A DNA stretch of 64,000 bases from Bin34 sp963422415 (GCA_963422415.1 OY729430.1:2790001-2854000); one strand, 5' to 3'. Positions 8,565-18,053 are shown, counted from the stretch's first letter. The notes: generated by a model from the sequence alone, not told the origin. A program made the numbers and translations.

Positions 8565-10291
8565 TCATCCAGCAGCTCGTCAAAGCGCGTGGCATTGGGG
8601 GAACTCGCGCGTCGTGGCGACCGAGCAGCGCGCCGCTTGCTTTCGTCATCCCCTTCGTTCTCTTCCGGGGACTTGCTGTCCGGGACAGCCGCCCCTTCAT
8701 ATCCCGCCAACAATTCCGGCGGGATTTCCATGTCTGCAAGACTTTGGGTGCCAGACTGGGCCACATCCCTGCGGGCTCTAAGCATATCAGCCGTGATAAT
8801 GGCGGGCAGCTCCTCTTCCGATGGAGTGATCCCCGTCCCCTCCGTAGTCTTGGCTTCGCCTTGCTGCTGCAGAGTCTCGGTGTATTCCTCATAGGACATT
8901 CGCTCCAAGGCCTTCTGCGCGGCTTCCCGGAAAGCTTCGTCTACAGGTACAGGTACAGATGGCGCGAAATCCGCGGAACGTGCACTTTCCTGAGCCGCCG
9001 ACTGCCATTTTGCCTCCGCATCGGTGACAACAGGCTTGCCCAAGGCATCCTGCAGCACGCCGCTAAGTGCATCCGGCTTGTCGGCGTCGGCTGCCGCACC
9101 GTCGCGATCGGCCAAGACACGGGCGGCACGCCGGAGTGAATCGGCCGATTCGGACTGGCTGCGTGCCAAGCGGCGACTTGCCACCGCCAGCTGATCGTGC
9201 TTGATCATGTTCTGCTGGAGTTCAAAAAGATCAATGCCTTCACTTTGGGCTTCGGATTCGCTCTTGATGTCGATTCGCCAGCCCGTCAAGCGGGCTGTCA
9301 AGCGAGCATTCTGCCCCGAGCTCCCAATGGCCAAACTCAGTTGGTCATCTGCTGCCACCACGGTCGCCGTGCGGTTGACTCCATCCTCATGCAGAACCAC
9401 TCCCGTGGCCTTGGCGGGACTGATGGCATTCAGGATATAGATGTGGGGTTCTTCACTCCACTCCACCACGTCAATCCGTTCTCCGGCCAGCTCGCTGACA
9501 ATGTTCTTGATCCGAACGCCGCGCATGCCTACGCAGCTGCCCACCGGATCCACATTGTCAACCGTGGCTATGACCGCGATCTTGCTGCGGGCTCCGGGTT
9601 CCCGCACGATGTTCTTGATTTCCACGATGCCGTCTCGCAATTCCGGAATCTCCTGCTCCAGAAGCCGGCGCAGCAGGTTGCGGTGCGTACGGCTCAGCTT
9701 GACGTAGGGGCCGCGATTGTCTTTTTCCACCTTCTCCACATAGAGCTTGACGTAGTCACCGCGCCGCAACCGATCGTTGGGAATTTGCTCCTCGCGCTTG
9801 AGGACAAATTCGGATCGCTCATTGACCGTGACGGTGACTGTGTTGGACATGGAATCCACGCTGCGCACCTGGGCGCTGATGATTTCGCCGACCCGGTCCT
9901 TGTATGTCTGGTAGATGATGTTGCGTTCGGCTTCCCGAATGTGCTGGATAATGACCTGCTTGGCCGTTTGCACGGCAATCCGACTGATGTCCGCCGGTTG
10001 GATTTCAATCAGCACCAGATCTCCTTCTTCCGCGTTGGGATCCACCTCACGAGCATCCTCAAAGCAAATCATCGTGCGGTCGTCCAGCACTTCGTCCGTC
10101 ACTTCCTTTTCTACAAAGAGGCTAGAATCGCCAGTTGCGCGATCCACTTTGGCGACTACATTGGACAACACGCCGTTGCGATTGCGGTAGGTGGAAGCCA
10201 AAGCCGCTTCGATGGCCTCAAAAATGATGTCGGTGTCCAAGGCTCGCTCGGCCGCAACTGCCTTGATTCCCACTACCAGTTCCTTGTTCAT
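8561..10291 (-). CDS. nusA: Transcription termination/antitermination factor NusA
   Basis: NusA binds RNA polymerase and controls pausing, termination and antitermination. From the ATG at 10291 the 576-residue protein has the N-terminal polymerase-binding domain (about 1-125), an S1 domain (about 135-200) and tandem KH domains (about 230-350) with the conserved VGSCVGMRGVRIKNIV and AIGSSGQNARLTARL elements. A long low-complexity acidic tail follows (about 350-576), ending in a charged stretch with EENEGDDES. An earlier in-frame ATG at 10393 would add 34 residues with no homology. It is the first visible gene of the operon; rimP, the usual upstream neighbour, is absent. Confidence 0.94.
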   Translation of the reverse strand: MNKELVVGIKAVAAERALDTDIIFEAIEAALASTYRNRNGVLSNVVAKVDRATGDSSLFVEKEVTDEVLDDRTMICFEDAREVDPNAEEGDLVLIEIQPADISRIAVQTAKQVIIQHIREAERNIIYQTYKDRVGEIISAQVRSVDSMSNTVTVTVNERSEFVLKREEQIPNDRLRRGDYVKLYVEKVEKDNRGPYVKLSRTHRNLLRRLLEQEIPELRDGIVEIKNIVREPGARSKIAVIATVDNVDPVGSCVGMRGVRIKNIVSELAGERIDVVEWSEEPHIYILNAISPAKATGVVLHEDGVNRTATVVAADDQLSLAIGSSGQNARLTARLTGWRIDIKSESEAQSEGIDLFELQQNMIKHDQLAVASRRLARSQSESADSLRRAARVLADRDGAAADADKPDALSGVLQDALGKPVVTDAEAKWQSAAQESARSADFAPSVPVPVDEAFREAAQKALERMSYEEYTETLQQQGEAKTTEGTGITPSEEELPAIITADMLRARRDVAQSGTQSLADMEIPPELLAGYEGAAVPDSKSPEENEGDDESKRRAARSPRRASSPNATRFDELLDE

Positions 10292-11312
10292 TGCCTGTTT
10301 GCCTCGACGGCTGTCCCTGAAATTGCCCCTTAAATAAACAAAAAGTGGGATTCCCCACTCTGCGTACAAACTCCGCATACCTCCGATTTGCACCGGAGGG
10401 GGTTGCTCAGGGCCGAAACCCGGAGCATCCCAGCGCAGGGATTATAACCCATTGACTGCATTTGTTATGAGGCCGGAAGAAAATCCAGACAGCCGCGACG
10501 CCCGGACTCCACTTTGCGTCTAGATTCTGGCCATGGTCCCCGCATGAATCTCTCCGTTTCCAAACATAATACGGGTACCGGCGCTGCTCCGGGACGAGAG
10601 TGATGCACAGGCCAGCAATCAGCTCCGAAATGGAATGCAACCCCACCGAGCCACAGAACCTCTTGGCGTGCACTTTACCTTGCCCTTCAGAGTGGCAGGG
10701 ACCAAGCGCACAGGGCAGGATCATGGCGAACTGGACAATTGACCCATCCGGGACACACTGGCAAGCAACTGGCACAAATCGGAATGCAGCGATGCAGATG
10801 CCGTGTTTTTCGGGTGGCGCTTATGACCTAGCCCCACGTCTGAAGCAACAGGGCTACCAAGATGCAGACCAGTGAAGTTCAGTATTGGTAGCACGGATCC
10901 ACGGATCTTGGGCACAAGATACTCCACGTCAATGTACAGATGCACTTGGAAATGCCATCCTGACAGATTGGTGATGCCGCCCCGCTGAACACGCCATGGC
11001 TCCCAAGATCTGCATCCATTGCCGCATGGCGACTGCGCCGCCGAGCAATGCACTCCCGGCCCAGTTCGTCGTGGAGCGCGGCCAAGTCGAGCGGGGTCAG
11101 TCTGCAGAGAGGGCCTCGCGGACTGCGACCCAGCCCAGTGGCACAACCTAGACGATGCCCGTGCCGACTGCAACGGGAACATCACTCAGAGGCAGAAGCG
11201 AAGCCACCATGGCTTTTCCCGCTCCCTGCCCCTCATTCGGTGGATTGTCACCCGATTCGAATTCATCGTCATGCCGAGCATGGCGTTGGACTGAATATCT
11301 GCCGCCTTTCAG
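10292..11312. other. About 1 kb with no supported gene upstream of nusA
   Basis: Open frames here are short and have no family features. I looked for RimP motifs on the minus strand, where that gene would be expected, and saw none. I also looked for RNase P, tmRNA and SRP RNA signatures and found none. It probably holds the nusA promoter and leader, but I could not assign a promoter with confidence. Confidence 0.5.
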
Positions 11313-12164
11313 TCAAGTGTTGAAAGGGGCAAGGCGCAGGTACAAGAGCAGTCCCAAGCCTAGAATCAAGCAGTAGACGGCGAAGGGCAGCAAGCCGCGC
11401 CGGCGCACGAAATTCATCAGAAATCGAATCGCCAAGACCCCGGACAGAGCGCTGGCCAGAAAAGACACGGCCAGGGGCAGGCCTTGTGCAGTCAGCGAGA
11501 AGACATCCACCGCCAAGGCGCTGCGGAATTCCAGCAGGCCGGCTCCCAGCATGATGGGAAGGCCCATAAGAAGGCTAAGGCGAGCCACGCCAACCCGCTC
11601 CAGAGATTGCGCTCGTCCAACAGCCATCGTGGCGCCGCTGCGACTGATGCCTGGGACAAGCGCCAAGACCTGCCCCAACCCCATCAACACCGCGTCCCAC
11701 CAAGTCAGTTCCTCCACGTAGCGATGCTGTTCGCGCCAATGAGCGAACAGTTCACTTCCTCCCAGCAACGCGGCCGTAACGCAAAGTCCATAGGCCGCCG
11801 TGGCCGGACTGGATATGGCGTCAACCAGAAATGGGCGCAGATAATAGCCCGCTACCGCTGCCGGGATCGTCGCTAGACAGATGAAATATCCTTCGCGCGC
11901 CTGATAACTGACCCACCGTCGGTGGGTCAACGTTCTTCCCATGTCTCGCACCATGGTCCAAATATTCTGACGGAACGCCCAGCAGATCGAAAGCAGAGTG
12001 CCCATATGTACGGTCACTGCCATCAACAGTGAAGGGGGAGACCATTGCAGCGCCGCGGGCAGGATCACCAAATGGCCGCTGGACGAAATGGGCAGGAATT
12101 CTGTCAGTCCTTGCAAGATACCCAAAACCAAAGCCTGATACAGTTCTGGTACATTCGACAACAT
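11313..12164 (-). CDS. uppP: Undecaprenyl-diphosphatase (BacA/UppP)
   Basis: UppP is an integral membrane enzyme that dephosphorylates undecaprenyl pyrophosphate, recycling the lipid carrier of cell-wall synthesis. The two signature segments are present: LGILQGLTEFLPISSSGH near the N-terminus and VPGISRSGATMA around residue 165. About eight hydrophobic helices are visible and the 283-residue length is normal. The frame is open further upstream into tgt, but the ATG at 12164 starts exactly at the conserved N-terminus. It lies 35 bases after tgt, probably in one transcript. Confidence 0.94.
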   Translation of the reverse strand: MLSNVPELYQALVLGILQGLTEFLPISSSGHLVILPAALQWSPPSLLMAVTVHMGTLLSICWAFRQNIWTMVRDMGRTLTHRRWVSYQAREGYFICLATIPAAVAGYYLRPFLVDAISSPATAAYGLCVTAALLGGSELFAHWREQHRYVEELTWWDAVLMGLGQVLALVPGISRSGATMAVGRAQSLERVGVARLSLLMGLPIMLGAGLLEFRSALAVDVFSLTAQGLPLAVSFLASALSGVLAIRFLMNFVRRRGLLPFAVYCLILGLGLLLYLRLAPFNT

Positions 12165-12199
12165 GATGAGTCTAGGCGATTCGCTTCCGTGATCTAGTG

Positions 12200-13363
12200 T
12201 CAGGATCGCGATTCTGGTCCAAGAGTCTTGTGTGCAGCATGTCGGGCAGCCTGATCTGGAATTTGATATCGGGCCTGGAATTCTTGGCGAAACTCGATCC
12301 AGACCTGATCCTGAATCGCCTGGCGGATGTCCCGCATCAGATTTTGCATGAAGGTCACGTTGTGAATCGTACACAGGCGCAAGCCGGAAATCTCCTTGCA
12401 CCGGGTAAGATGGTGCAAATAGGCCCGCGTGAAATGATGGCAGGTGTAACAGGAACAATCGGACTGCAACGGAACTTCGGCGGTGGCATGCACCGAATTC
12501 CTCAGGTTCAGACGGCCCGCCGGGTGCAGTACAGAACCGTTGCGGGCGATACGAGTAGGCATTACGCAGTCGAAGAGATCCACTCCATGGTGCACGGCTT
12601 CCACAATGTCGTCCGGGGCTCCCACTCCCATAAGATACCGGGGTTTGTCCTCGGGCAGGACGGGACATGTGAAGGCGAGCGTGCGGTACATTTCCTGTTT
12701 TGTTTCGCCTACCGCCAGACCGCCAATGGCCAGACCCGCAAAATCCAGTTGGGCTAGGAAGGTAGCGCTGGCGACTCGCAGATCCTCGTGGATCCCCCCC
12801 TGCACGATGCCAAACAGGGCCTGATCCTTCCTCGTGTGGGCTTCACGGCACGTCTCGGCCCAGCAGCAGGTTCGTTCCAGCGATGCCCGCATGTAGTCGC
12901 GGTCATGCGGTGGTGCGCACTCGTCCAGAACCATGGCAATGTCCGATCCCAGACTCTCCTGGATTTCCATGGTCAAGGCCGGTGTGTACTTGTGCCAGCT
13001 GCCGTCCAGATGCGATTGGAATATAACCCCGGCATCATCGAACCTGCGTCGGTGGGCCAGACTGAAGACTTGGAAGCCTCCCGAGTCGGTCAGAATGGGG
13101 CCAGACCACTGCATGAATTCGTGCAGTCCTCCCAAGGCTTGAATCAGACGGTACCCGGGTCGTAGGTACAGGTGATAAGCGTTGGCCAGAATCAGGTCGC
13201 AACCAGCCTCGTGCAGGTCCCGAGGCTCCAGTGTCTTGACCGTGGCCTGCGTGCCCACCGGTGCAAAGGCCGGGGTTTGAACAGGGCCATGCACCGTGTG
13301 TAACACCGCGCGCCGGGCCTGTCCCTGCCGGGCCTGAATGACAAAGGGGAAGGGCGGACTCAT
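12200..13363 (-). CDS. tgt: tRNA-guanine(34) transglycosylase
   Basis: Tgt exchanges guanine 34 of GUN-anticodon tRNAs for the queuine precursor preQ1. The motifs LANAYHLYLRPG and GPILTDSGGFQVFSL (nucleophile and substrate pocket) are present, as is ALGGVGEP-type sequence read here as GIVQGGIHEDLR and VGETKQEMY. The zinc-binding cluster CSCYTCHHFTRAYLHHL lies near the C-terminus. Length 387 is typical. No queuosine synthesis genes are visible nearby, so preQ1 supply cannot be judged. Confidence 0.95.
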   Translation of the reverse strand: MSPPFPFVIQARQGQARRAVLHTVHGPVQTPAFAPVGTQATVKTLEPRDLHEAGCDLILANAYHLYLRPGYRLIQALGGLHEFMQWSGPILTDSGGFQVFSLAHRRRFDDAGVIFQSHLDGSWHKYTPALTMEIQESLGSDIAMVLDECAPPHDRDYMRASLERTCCWAETCREAHTRKDQALFGIVQGGIHEDLRVASATFLAQLDFAGLAIGGLAVGETKQEMYRTLAFTCPVLPEDKPRYLMGVGAPDDIVEAVHHGVDLFDCVMPTRIARNGSVLHPAGRLNLRNSVHATAEVPLQSDCSCYTCHHFTRAYLHHLTRCKEISGLRLCTIHNVTFMQNLMRDIRQAIQDQVWIEFRQEFQARYQIPDQAARHAAHKTLGPESRS

Positions 13364-13469
13364 GAGGGCCAGACCGCGGCGAGAGAGGGCCAGATTTCTC
13401 CCATGGTCAACACAAAATTATAATCAAGGGGCTTTCGCAATCCTTTGAGATCAAGGGTGGAATCACGGA

Positions 13470-13799
13470 ATGGGCGAGGAAATGCAGCGGCAACGCCGCC
13501 GATTCAATCGGGCCTGGGAAGTCCTGAGCGAACTCCCCTTTCCAGAGGTTTCCTGCGAACGCCTTCGGGACTTGCATAACGACATCAGCCAATATGATGT
13601 GGAGACCGTCAAGTTCATTCAGCAATGGCGCACGTCTCCACCTCATGAACTGGAAGAAGACAGGGATCTGAGTCAGTCGTTGTCCGCTTTCAAGTCCCGC
13701 ACTCCCTTGGAAGTGGAAGGCCGCAGATCCCTGCTGACCTACAAGAACAAGGTAGACTCTCTGATTCGAGAATACAACTTGCTGACCCGCCTCCTCTAG
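13470..13799 (+). CDS. Small hypothetical protein
   Basis: A 109-residue charged, probably all-helical protein of unknown function. It contains several basic and acidic heptad-like stretches (RQRRRFNRAWEVL near the start, SLIREYNLLTRLL at the end) and no signal peptide or membrane segment. I do not recognise the family. Its TAG shares a CTAG palindrome (13796-13799) with the stop of the convergent tag gene, which supports it being a real gene end. Confidence 0.58.
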   Translation: MGEEMQRQRRRFNRAWEVLSELPFPEVSCERLRDLHNDISQYDVETVKFIQQWRTSPPHELEEDRDLSQSLSAFKSRTPLEVEGRRSLLTYKNKVDSLIREYNLLTRLL

Positions 13800-14416
13800 A
13801 CAGGGACAGTCCAATCCTTCTGAGACGCATGGAGCATCTCCATGCAAGCCGGGGTCCGAAAACAAGTCGGGGCATGGTCCATGACAAAACCCGTGGCTTG
13901 CATGAAGGCATAGCAGACTATGGGGCCGGTAAACTTGAAGCCGGCCTGCTTCAGCCCTTGAGACATGGCTTGGGCTTCCGGCGAAGTAACAGGACAGTGG
14001 CCGCTGATGACAGGGCGATAGTCGATGTATTGCAGCAGCCACCGCCGAAAGCCTCCTTCCCTCCGACAAAGTTCCACATAGGCTTGGGCATTGCCGATGG
14101 TGGCTCGAATCTTGGCCTGATTCCGTATGATGCCCGGATCGGCCAGCAAGGCTTGGACCTTGGCCTCGTCATAAGTGCCCACGACCCAGGGATCCAATTC
14201 GTCAAATGCAGTCAGGAACCGGTCGCGTTTCTCCAGCACTACCCGCCAAGAAAGTCCTGCTTGAAACGTGTCCAATACCAACTTGGCCCACAGGTCGGGA
14301 TCGGACGTGACCGGAACACCCCACTCCTGGTCATGGTACGCAATCATGGTGGCGCCGGCATAGGCCCAAGTGCATCGGTGCAGCCCATCCCTTCCCATGG
14401 CCGTGTTGTCACTCAT
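13796..14416 (-). CDS. tag: DNA-3-methyladenine glycosylase I
   Basis: Tag excises 3-methyladenine from alkylated DNA. The N-terminal zinc ligands Cys15 and His28 sit in CTWAYAGATMIAYHDQEWG, and the matching C-terminal His and Cys are in MDHAPTC. The conserved QAGLSWRVVLEKR and AFDELD segments are present. Length 206 is slightly longer than usual; an in-frame ATG at residue 7 is an alternative start. Confidence 0.93.
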   Translation of the reverse strand: MSDNTAMGRDGLHRCTWAYAGATMIAYHDQEWGVPVTSDPDLWAKLVLDTFQAGLSWRVVLEKRDRFLTAFDELDPWVVGTYDEAKVQALLADPGIIRNQAKIRATIGNAQAYVELCRREGGFRRWLLQYIDYRPVISGHCPVTSPEAQAMSQGLKQAGFKFTGPIVCYAFMQATGFVMDHAPTCFRTPACMEMLHASQKDWTVPV

Positions 14417-14431
14417 GCGAACTGCCTGCCT

Positions 14432-14816
14432 TCACTGAATGACCAGCACAATGCCTGCCAAGGTCAGACCCACTCCGGAGAGGGTATACCCGGTCGACAG
14501 CAAGACAACGAAAACCATCGCGGCGTACACCAAAGTCAAGGCACCCACCGGCGTCGCAAAGCGCATAATGGCCATATAGTCAAGAAAGTGGAAACGCAGG
14601 ATCAGGTCCCAAAGCCCGGCGGATCTGACTCTGACGCAGGGGCGGCGGCTGGTGTCGTCATGGCGCCATGACCAGCCCCCCGATGGCCAAGCGGCCAAAC
14701 GCTATATCGGAGAAAGTCAGGGTTTCGGTGGCACACTGGGTCAAGATGGCACTGAAAAGAAGCACGATCACGGCAAAAACAAGGTGTCTTTTTGCCGCGG
14801 CCCCATCTGGCCAAGG
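14432..14816 (-). pseudogene. Possible decayed remnant of a DMT/EamA-type membrane transporter
   Basis: Two hydrophobic pieces are encoded in different minus-strand frames. The upstream piece (about 14816-14658) contains HLVFAVIVLLFSAIL and TLTFSDIAFGRLAIGG, which resembles helices 1-2 of EamA-type transporters. The downstream piece (about 14590-14432) contains RFATPVGALTLVYAAMVFVV and GVGLTLAGIVLVIQ, which resembles the last helices of the same family. The middle of a normal 280-300-residue protein would be missing. The match is by eye; a small unrelated membrane ORF starting at the inner ATG (about 47 residues) is the main alternative. Confidence 0.35.
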
Positions 14817-14819
14817 AGG

Positions 14820-14945
14820 TTACTGAAAGACGGCGGAGACCCCGCCCAGCACCATGCTCAGTATGATAATGGAACTGAACCCGATCACGATCCACTTGGT
14901 GGAGCGGGAAAAGCCTTGCGGACCTTGCTTGTACTTCTTGGCCAT
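14820..14945 (-). CDS. 41-residue single-span membrane protein
   Basis: The frame encodes a basic N-terminus (MAKKYKQGPQGFSRSTKW) followed by one hydrophobic helix ending in GGVSAVFQ and a TAA stop. The sharp division between a positive cytoplasmic segment and one clean transmembrane helix is typical of genuine bacterial small membrane proteins. I do not recognise the family. An upstream in-frame ATG at 14960 would add five residues. Confidence 0.45.
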   Translation of the reverse strand: MAKKYKQGPQGFSRSTKWIVIGFSSIIILSMVLGGVSAVFQ

Positions 14946-15116
14946 GAAAACGGCTCCCATTGGTCAGGCTGCCTGCCTGCACTGTACCGGCTACCCATTA
15001 TCCACCATACAGGCGGATTGCCATGAACAAGCCCCGGGGCAAGACAGGCTGCCGCCCTGAATTCACTCCGCAATTCCTGTGCTAGACTGTCCCTTGTTTT
15101 CTGACTATACCCAGAG

Positions 15117-15509
15117 ATGCCGCCCGTGAACCGCCTGACTGACACTCTGGGCATCGTGATGTTTCTGGCCGGACTGGGCATCTGCCTGTATCTGTTGCAG
15201 CAAGTTTCCCCTTTCCTGGACACCGGCCAAGACAACATTGAAGCGATCGCCCTGATGTTTCTGGGACTGTTTCTGTGGGCGGGTGGCGGATTCACCGTGC
15301 TTTCGCGCCAGTTGCAAAACAAATGGCCTGTCTTGACGGGACGCATCCGGGAAAACACTGGACTGCGACAAGGTGTACTGGCCGGTGTCGCCGCCTGCAT
15401 GCTGGCCCTGCTGGCCATTTACGACCTGCTGGACTCCGCCATGGCGCTCACGGTGGTCTTTCTGGCGCTTCTGGTGGAGACCTTCTTGCGCAACCGGCGC
15501 GCCGTGTAA
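15117..15509 (+). CDS. Hypothetical membrane protein, four predicted helices
   Basis: A 130-residue protein with hydrophobic segments at about residues 11-30, 42-62, 86-103 and 107-123, ending in a short basic tail (FLRNRRAV). Arg and Lys residues cluster in the loop between helices 2 and 3. No known family is recognised. It lies about 110 bases before the mazG-like gene, on the same strand. Confidence 0.7.
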   Translation: MPPVNRLTDTLGIVMFLAGLGICLYLLQQVSPFLDTGQDNIEAIALMFLGLFLWAGGGFTVLSRQLQNKWPVLTGRIRENTGLRQGVLAGVAACMLALLAIYDLLDSAMALTVVFLALLVETFLRNRRAV

Positions 15510-15618
15510 CACCGGCTTCCGCCTGATACGCGCGGACAGAGTGCACTGTGTTCAACACTCCCTTTCTGTCTGCCACCGGCCTGTCCCTGCATCACGGCGT
15601 CTCTTGAACACCCAGACC

Positions 15619-16608
15619 GTGACGAGCCCAACCAGCCTGCAGCCTGCAGCGTTGCTGCAAAACATGGGGCTAGATGCCAATGCATACCAAGTGGTACAGG
15701 CCGAGGTGTTTCAGAATCGCTGGCATCCTCCCACCGATGTCGCCATTCCCCTCTTCATTGGGGGCGTGACAGGAGTCCATGTGCCTCGGATCGCATCTTG
15801 CTTGGCCCAAGCATATCCGCCGCGCCACGAAGTACACTGGATCCAGGCGGGCGCTGCACATCCCAGTCCGAGTCTGGAGTTGAAGGCATTGGCCTTTTGC
15901 AGCATGCCGGATCGCTGTGAAACTCTGCTGATACCGCCGCTAGCCGAAGAAGCCAGCATCCACTCTCTGGCCAATGTATTGGCACGACTGCGCGCTCCGG
16001 GGGGATGTCCTTGGGATCATGAACAGACGCTGGATTCGATGCGCATCCAGATTCTCAGCGAGGTGCACGAGGTGATCGAGGCCATCGATCTGCAGGATGA
16101 CGAGAATCTGCAAGAGGAGATCGGCGACCTGATCATGGACACTCTCTTCTTGGTCCACATTGCCCAGACGGACGGCAAGTTTCAATTGGCGGACGTCGTT
16201 ACCGGCATCTGTCAAAAGATGATTCGGCGGCATCCGCATGTATACGGAGAGGTCAGCTTGCCCGACAGCGATACCGTACTGTCGCAATGGGACGAGATCA
16301 AAAAAGCCGAAAAAGCCGCCCGCAGCAGCCTGAATTCACAGCCCTTTGACAACATCCCTGACGGATTGCCCGCCTTGGAAGCGGCCCGGGAAATTCAGTC
16401 CAAGGCCCAAAAACTCGACATTGCCTTGCCGGACTGGGGTGACCACGCCCATCTCTCCACCGGACCTTGGACCGAGGAAAGACTGGGCCAGACACTGTGG
16501 CATTTGGTGCAGTCGGCCGCCGATGACGGAGTCGTCGCCGAAACGGCGTTGCGGAAGTGGAACACGCTCGTCCGGAAAAACCCCAGTTTCCCGCCGGACC
16601 CGCCCTAG
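15619..16608 (+). CDS. mazG: MazG nucleoside triphosphate pyrophosphohydrolase with truncated methylase-like N-terminus
   Basis: MazG hydrolyses NTPs/dNTPs to monophosphates. The MazG core starts around residue 115 (LARLRAPGGCPWDHEQT) and carries the ExxE...ExxD metal motif in SEVHEVIEAID and QEEIGDLIMD. A second, weaker MazG-like segment follows. The first 110 residues match only the tail of the tetrapyrrole-methylase domain often fused to MazG in Chloroflexota and Firmicutes; the SAM-binding N-terminal part is missing. The start is uncertain: GTG 15619 is used, with ATG 15664 possible. The frame is open further upstream but has no homology there. Confidence 0.85.
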   Translation: MTSPTSLQPAALLQNMGLDANAYQVVQAEVFQNRWHPPTDVAIPLFIGGVTGVHVPRIASCLAQAYPPRHEVHWIQAGAAHPSPSLELKALAFCSMPDRCETLLIPPLAEEASIHSLANVLARLRAPGGCPWDHEQTLDSMRIQILSEVHEVIEAIDLQDDENLQEEIGDLIMDTLFLVHIAQTDGKFQLADVVTGICQKMIRRHPHVYGEVSLPDSDTVLSQWDEIKKAEKAARSSLNSQPFDNIPDGLPALEAAREIQSKAQKLDIALPDWGDHAHLSTGPWTEERLGQTLWHLVQSAADDGVVAETALRKWNTLVRKNPSFPPDPP

Positions 16609-16677
16609 TCGCAGACATGTGGGTCATCCGGGCACTGCGCAGGACTGCATGGGACCGAGTCCCTCCAGCTCTTCTGG

Positions 16678-16683
16678 TAAAAT
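16678..16683 (+). promoter_or_regulatory. Candidate -10 box of the tRNA-Arg gene
   Basis: TAAAAT lies about 13 bases before the mature tRNA 5' end, the right place for a sigma-70-type -10 element. No clear TTGACA-like -35 box is seen about 17 bases further up, so this is a weak call. Confidence 0.3.
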
Positions 16684-16695
16684 TCCGATTCAAGG

Positions 16696-16769
16696 GCGCC
16701 TGTAGCTCAGCGGATTAGAGCACTGGTCTTCGGAACCAGGTGTCGGGGGTTCGAATCCCTCCAGGCGTA
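16696..16769 (+). tRNA. tRNA-Arg (anticodon TCG)
   Basis: A complete cloverleaf folds. The acceptor stem GCGCCTG pairs with CAGGCGT (one G-T pair). The D arm contains AGCTCAGCGGATTAGAGC. The anticodon stem CTGGT/ACCAG encloses the loop CTTCGGA with anticodon TCG (positions 34-36). The T arm GGGGG-TTCGAAT-CCCTC is canonical. The 3' CCA is not encoded. It reads CGA and probably other CGN arginine codons. Confidence 0.96.
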
Positions 16770-16880
16770 CTCCCTTGCCCCTTGCGGTTGGTCGTGTCTG
16801 CCCCTGCTTGTTCGGCAGGGATTTGAGCGACGAGCGATCTTTGATGCCAAACTCCAGTGTCATCGGAAAGGCAGGACCTC

Positions 16881-18053
16881 ATGGGCTCTGAATTGAACAT
16901 AACAGCCGTGGAACCCATCCACGCGGATGCGGCCTGGGCCGCCTACACCTTCGTCAAGATAGAGACGGACGGGGGCGTGACAGGTTATGCCGAAGTGACA
17001 GATTGGAGAATGCCGCAGGCTGTCGCAGGGGGCGTGCGGGACTTGGCTACCATTCTGACAGGCCGGAACGCCTTGGATATTCAGGCGCGGTGTCGGGACA
17101 TGTACCGCCTGTCCTGCCAAGGTCCCGGCGGCGTGATTCAGAGATCCATCGCCGGTGTGGAATGCGCCCTGTGGGATATCAAGGGCAAGGTTCTAGGACA
17201 ACCGGTATATGAACTGCTGGGAGGCAAGCTGCGGGACAAGATTCGGGTGTACTGGTCTCATTGTGGCACCTACCGGGCCCGGTTTCCCGATCTGTATGGC
17301 CAGCCGTTGCGCTCCTATGCCGATATTGTCGCTTTGGGGCAGGAAGTTAGAGAACGCGGGTATACGGCTCTAAAGACCAACGTAATCGTTCCGGGCAATC
17401 CTTCCCGAACCTTGAGTTCGACCGACGGCCAGAATCCCGATTACGTGATAGACAAGGCAGTGGCGTTGATCTGCGCTTTCAAGGAGGGAGCAGGCGCGGA
17501 TTTCGATACCGCGCTGGACTTGAACTTCCACTTTCAGACCATCGATGTGGTCCGGATCGCCCGGGCCCTGGAACAGTTCAAGATGCTTTGGCTGGAAGTG
17601 GATTCCTTCGATCCCGAGGTGATCCGGCATGTCAAGAACTCCACCTCGCTGACCGTCTGTTCGGCCGAAAGCGTCAACACCTTGCGCGAATACCAGCGCT
17701 TTCTGGACCTGCGAGCCATGGACATCGCCATGTTCGACCTTCCTTGGACCGGACTGGGGCAAAGTCTGCAAATTGCCCAACAGGCAGCCTTGCGGGAGAT
17801 CCAAGTGGCACCTCACAATTATTACAGTCACCTGTCCACCTTTCAGAATGCCCATCTCTGCGCGGTGTTGCCCAATCTCAAGATCATGGAGACCGATGTG
17901 GACTCCTGTCCTTGGCGGGATGAATATGTCACTGCATTGCCGGAGATCCGAAATGGCTATCTACAATTGCCATCTGGACCGGGATGGGGCGTTGACCTGG
18001 ACGAGGAAGCCATAGCGCGCCACCCGTGGCAGGGAAACATCCCCTTCGGGTAG
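16881..18053 (+). CDS. Enolase-superfamily (mandelate racemase type) sugar acid dehydratase-like enzyme
   Basis: A 390-residue member of the mandelate racemase/muconate lactonizing group. Members abstract a proton alpha to a carboxylate, usually to dehydrate sugar acids. Lys165 (LKTN) is the likely barrel base. Metal ligands are Asp213 (DLNFHF), Glu239 (WLEVD) and Glu263 (SAES). His312 in APHNYYSHLS is the likely partner acid/base. The second Lys of the usual KxK motif is Asn, which argues for a dehydratase subgroup rather than a racemase. The substrate cannot be named. I chose ATG 16881; a GTG at 16857 is also open. Confidence 0.85.
   Translation: MGSELNITAVEPIHADAAWAAYTFVKIETDGGVTGYAEVTDWRMPQAVAGGVRDLATILTGRNALDIQARCRDMYRLSCQGPGGVIQRSIAGVECALWDIKGKVLGQPVYELLGGKLRDKIRVYWSHCGTYRARFPDLYGQPLRSYADIVALGQEVRERGYTALKTNVIVPGNPSRTLSSTDGQNPDYVIDKAVALICAFKEGAGADFDTALDLNFHFQTIDVVRIARALEQFKMLWLEVDSFDPEVIRHVKNSTSLTVCSAESVNTLREYQRFLDLRAMDIAMFDLPWTGLGQSLQIAQQAALREIQVAPHNYYSHLSTFQNAHLCAVLPNLKIMETDVDSCPWRDEYVTALPEIRNGYLQLPSGPGWGVDLDEEAIARHPWQGNIPFG

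Noticed and set aside
14805..14822. Perfect AAGGAGG on the plus strand
   Set aside because: No start codon with an open frame follows within a useful distance.
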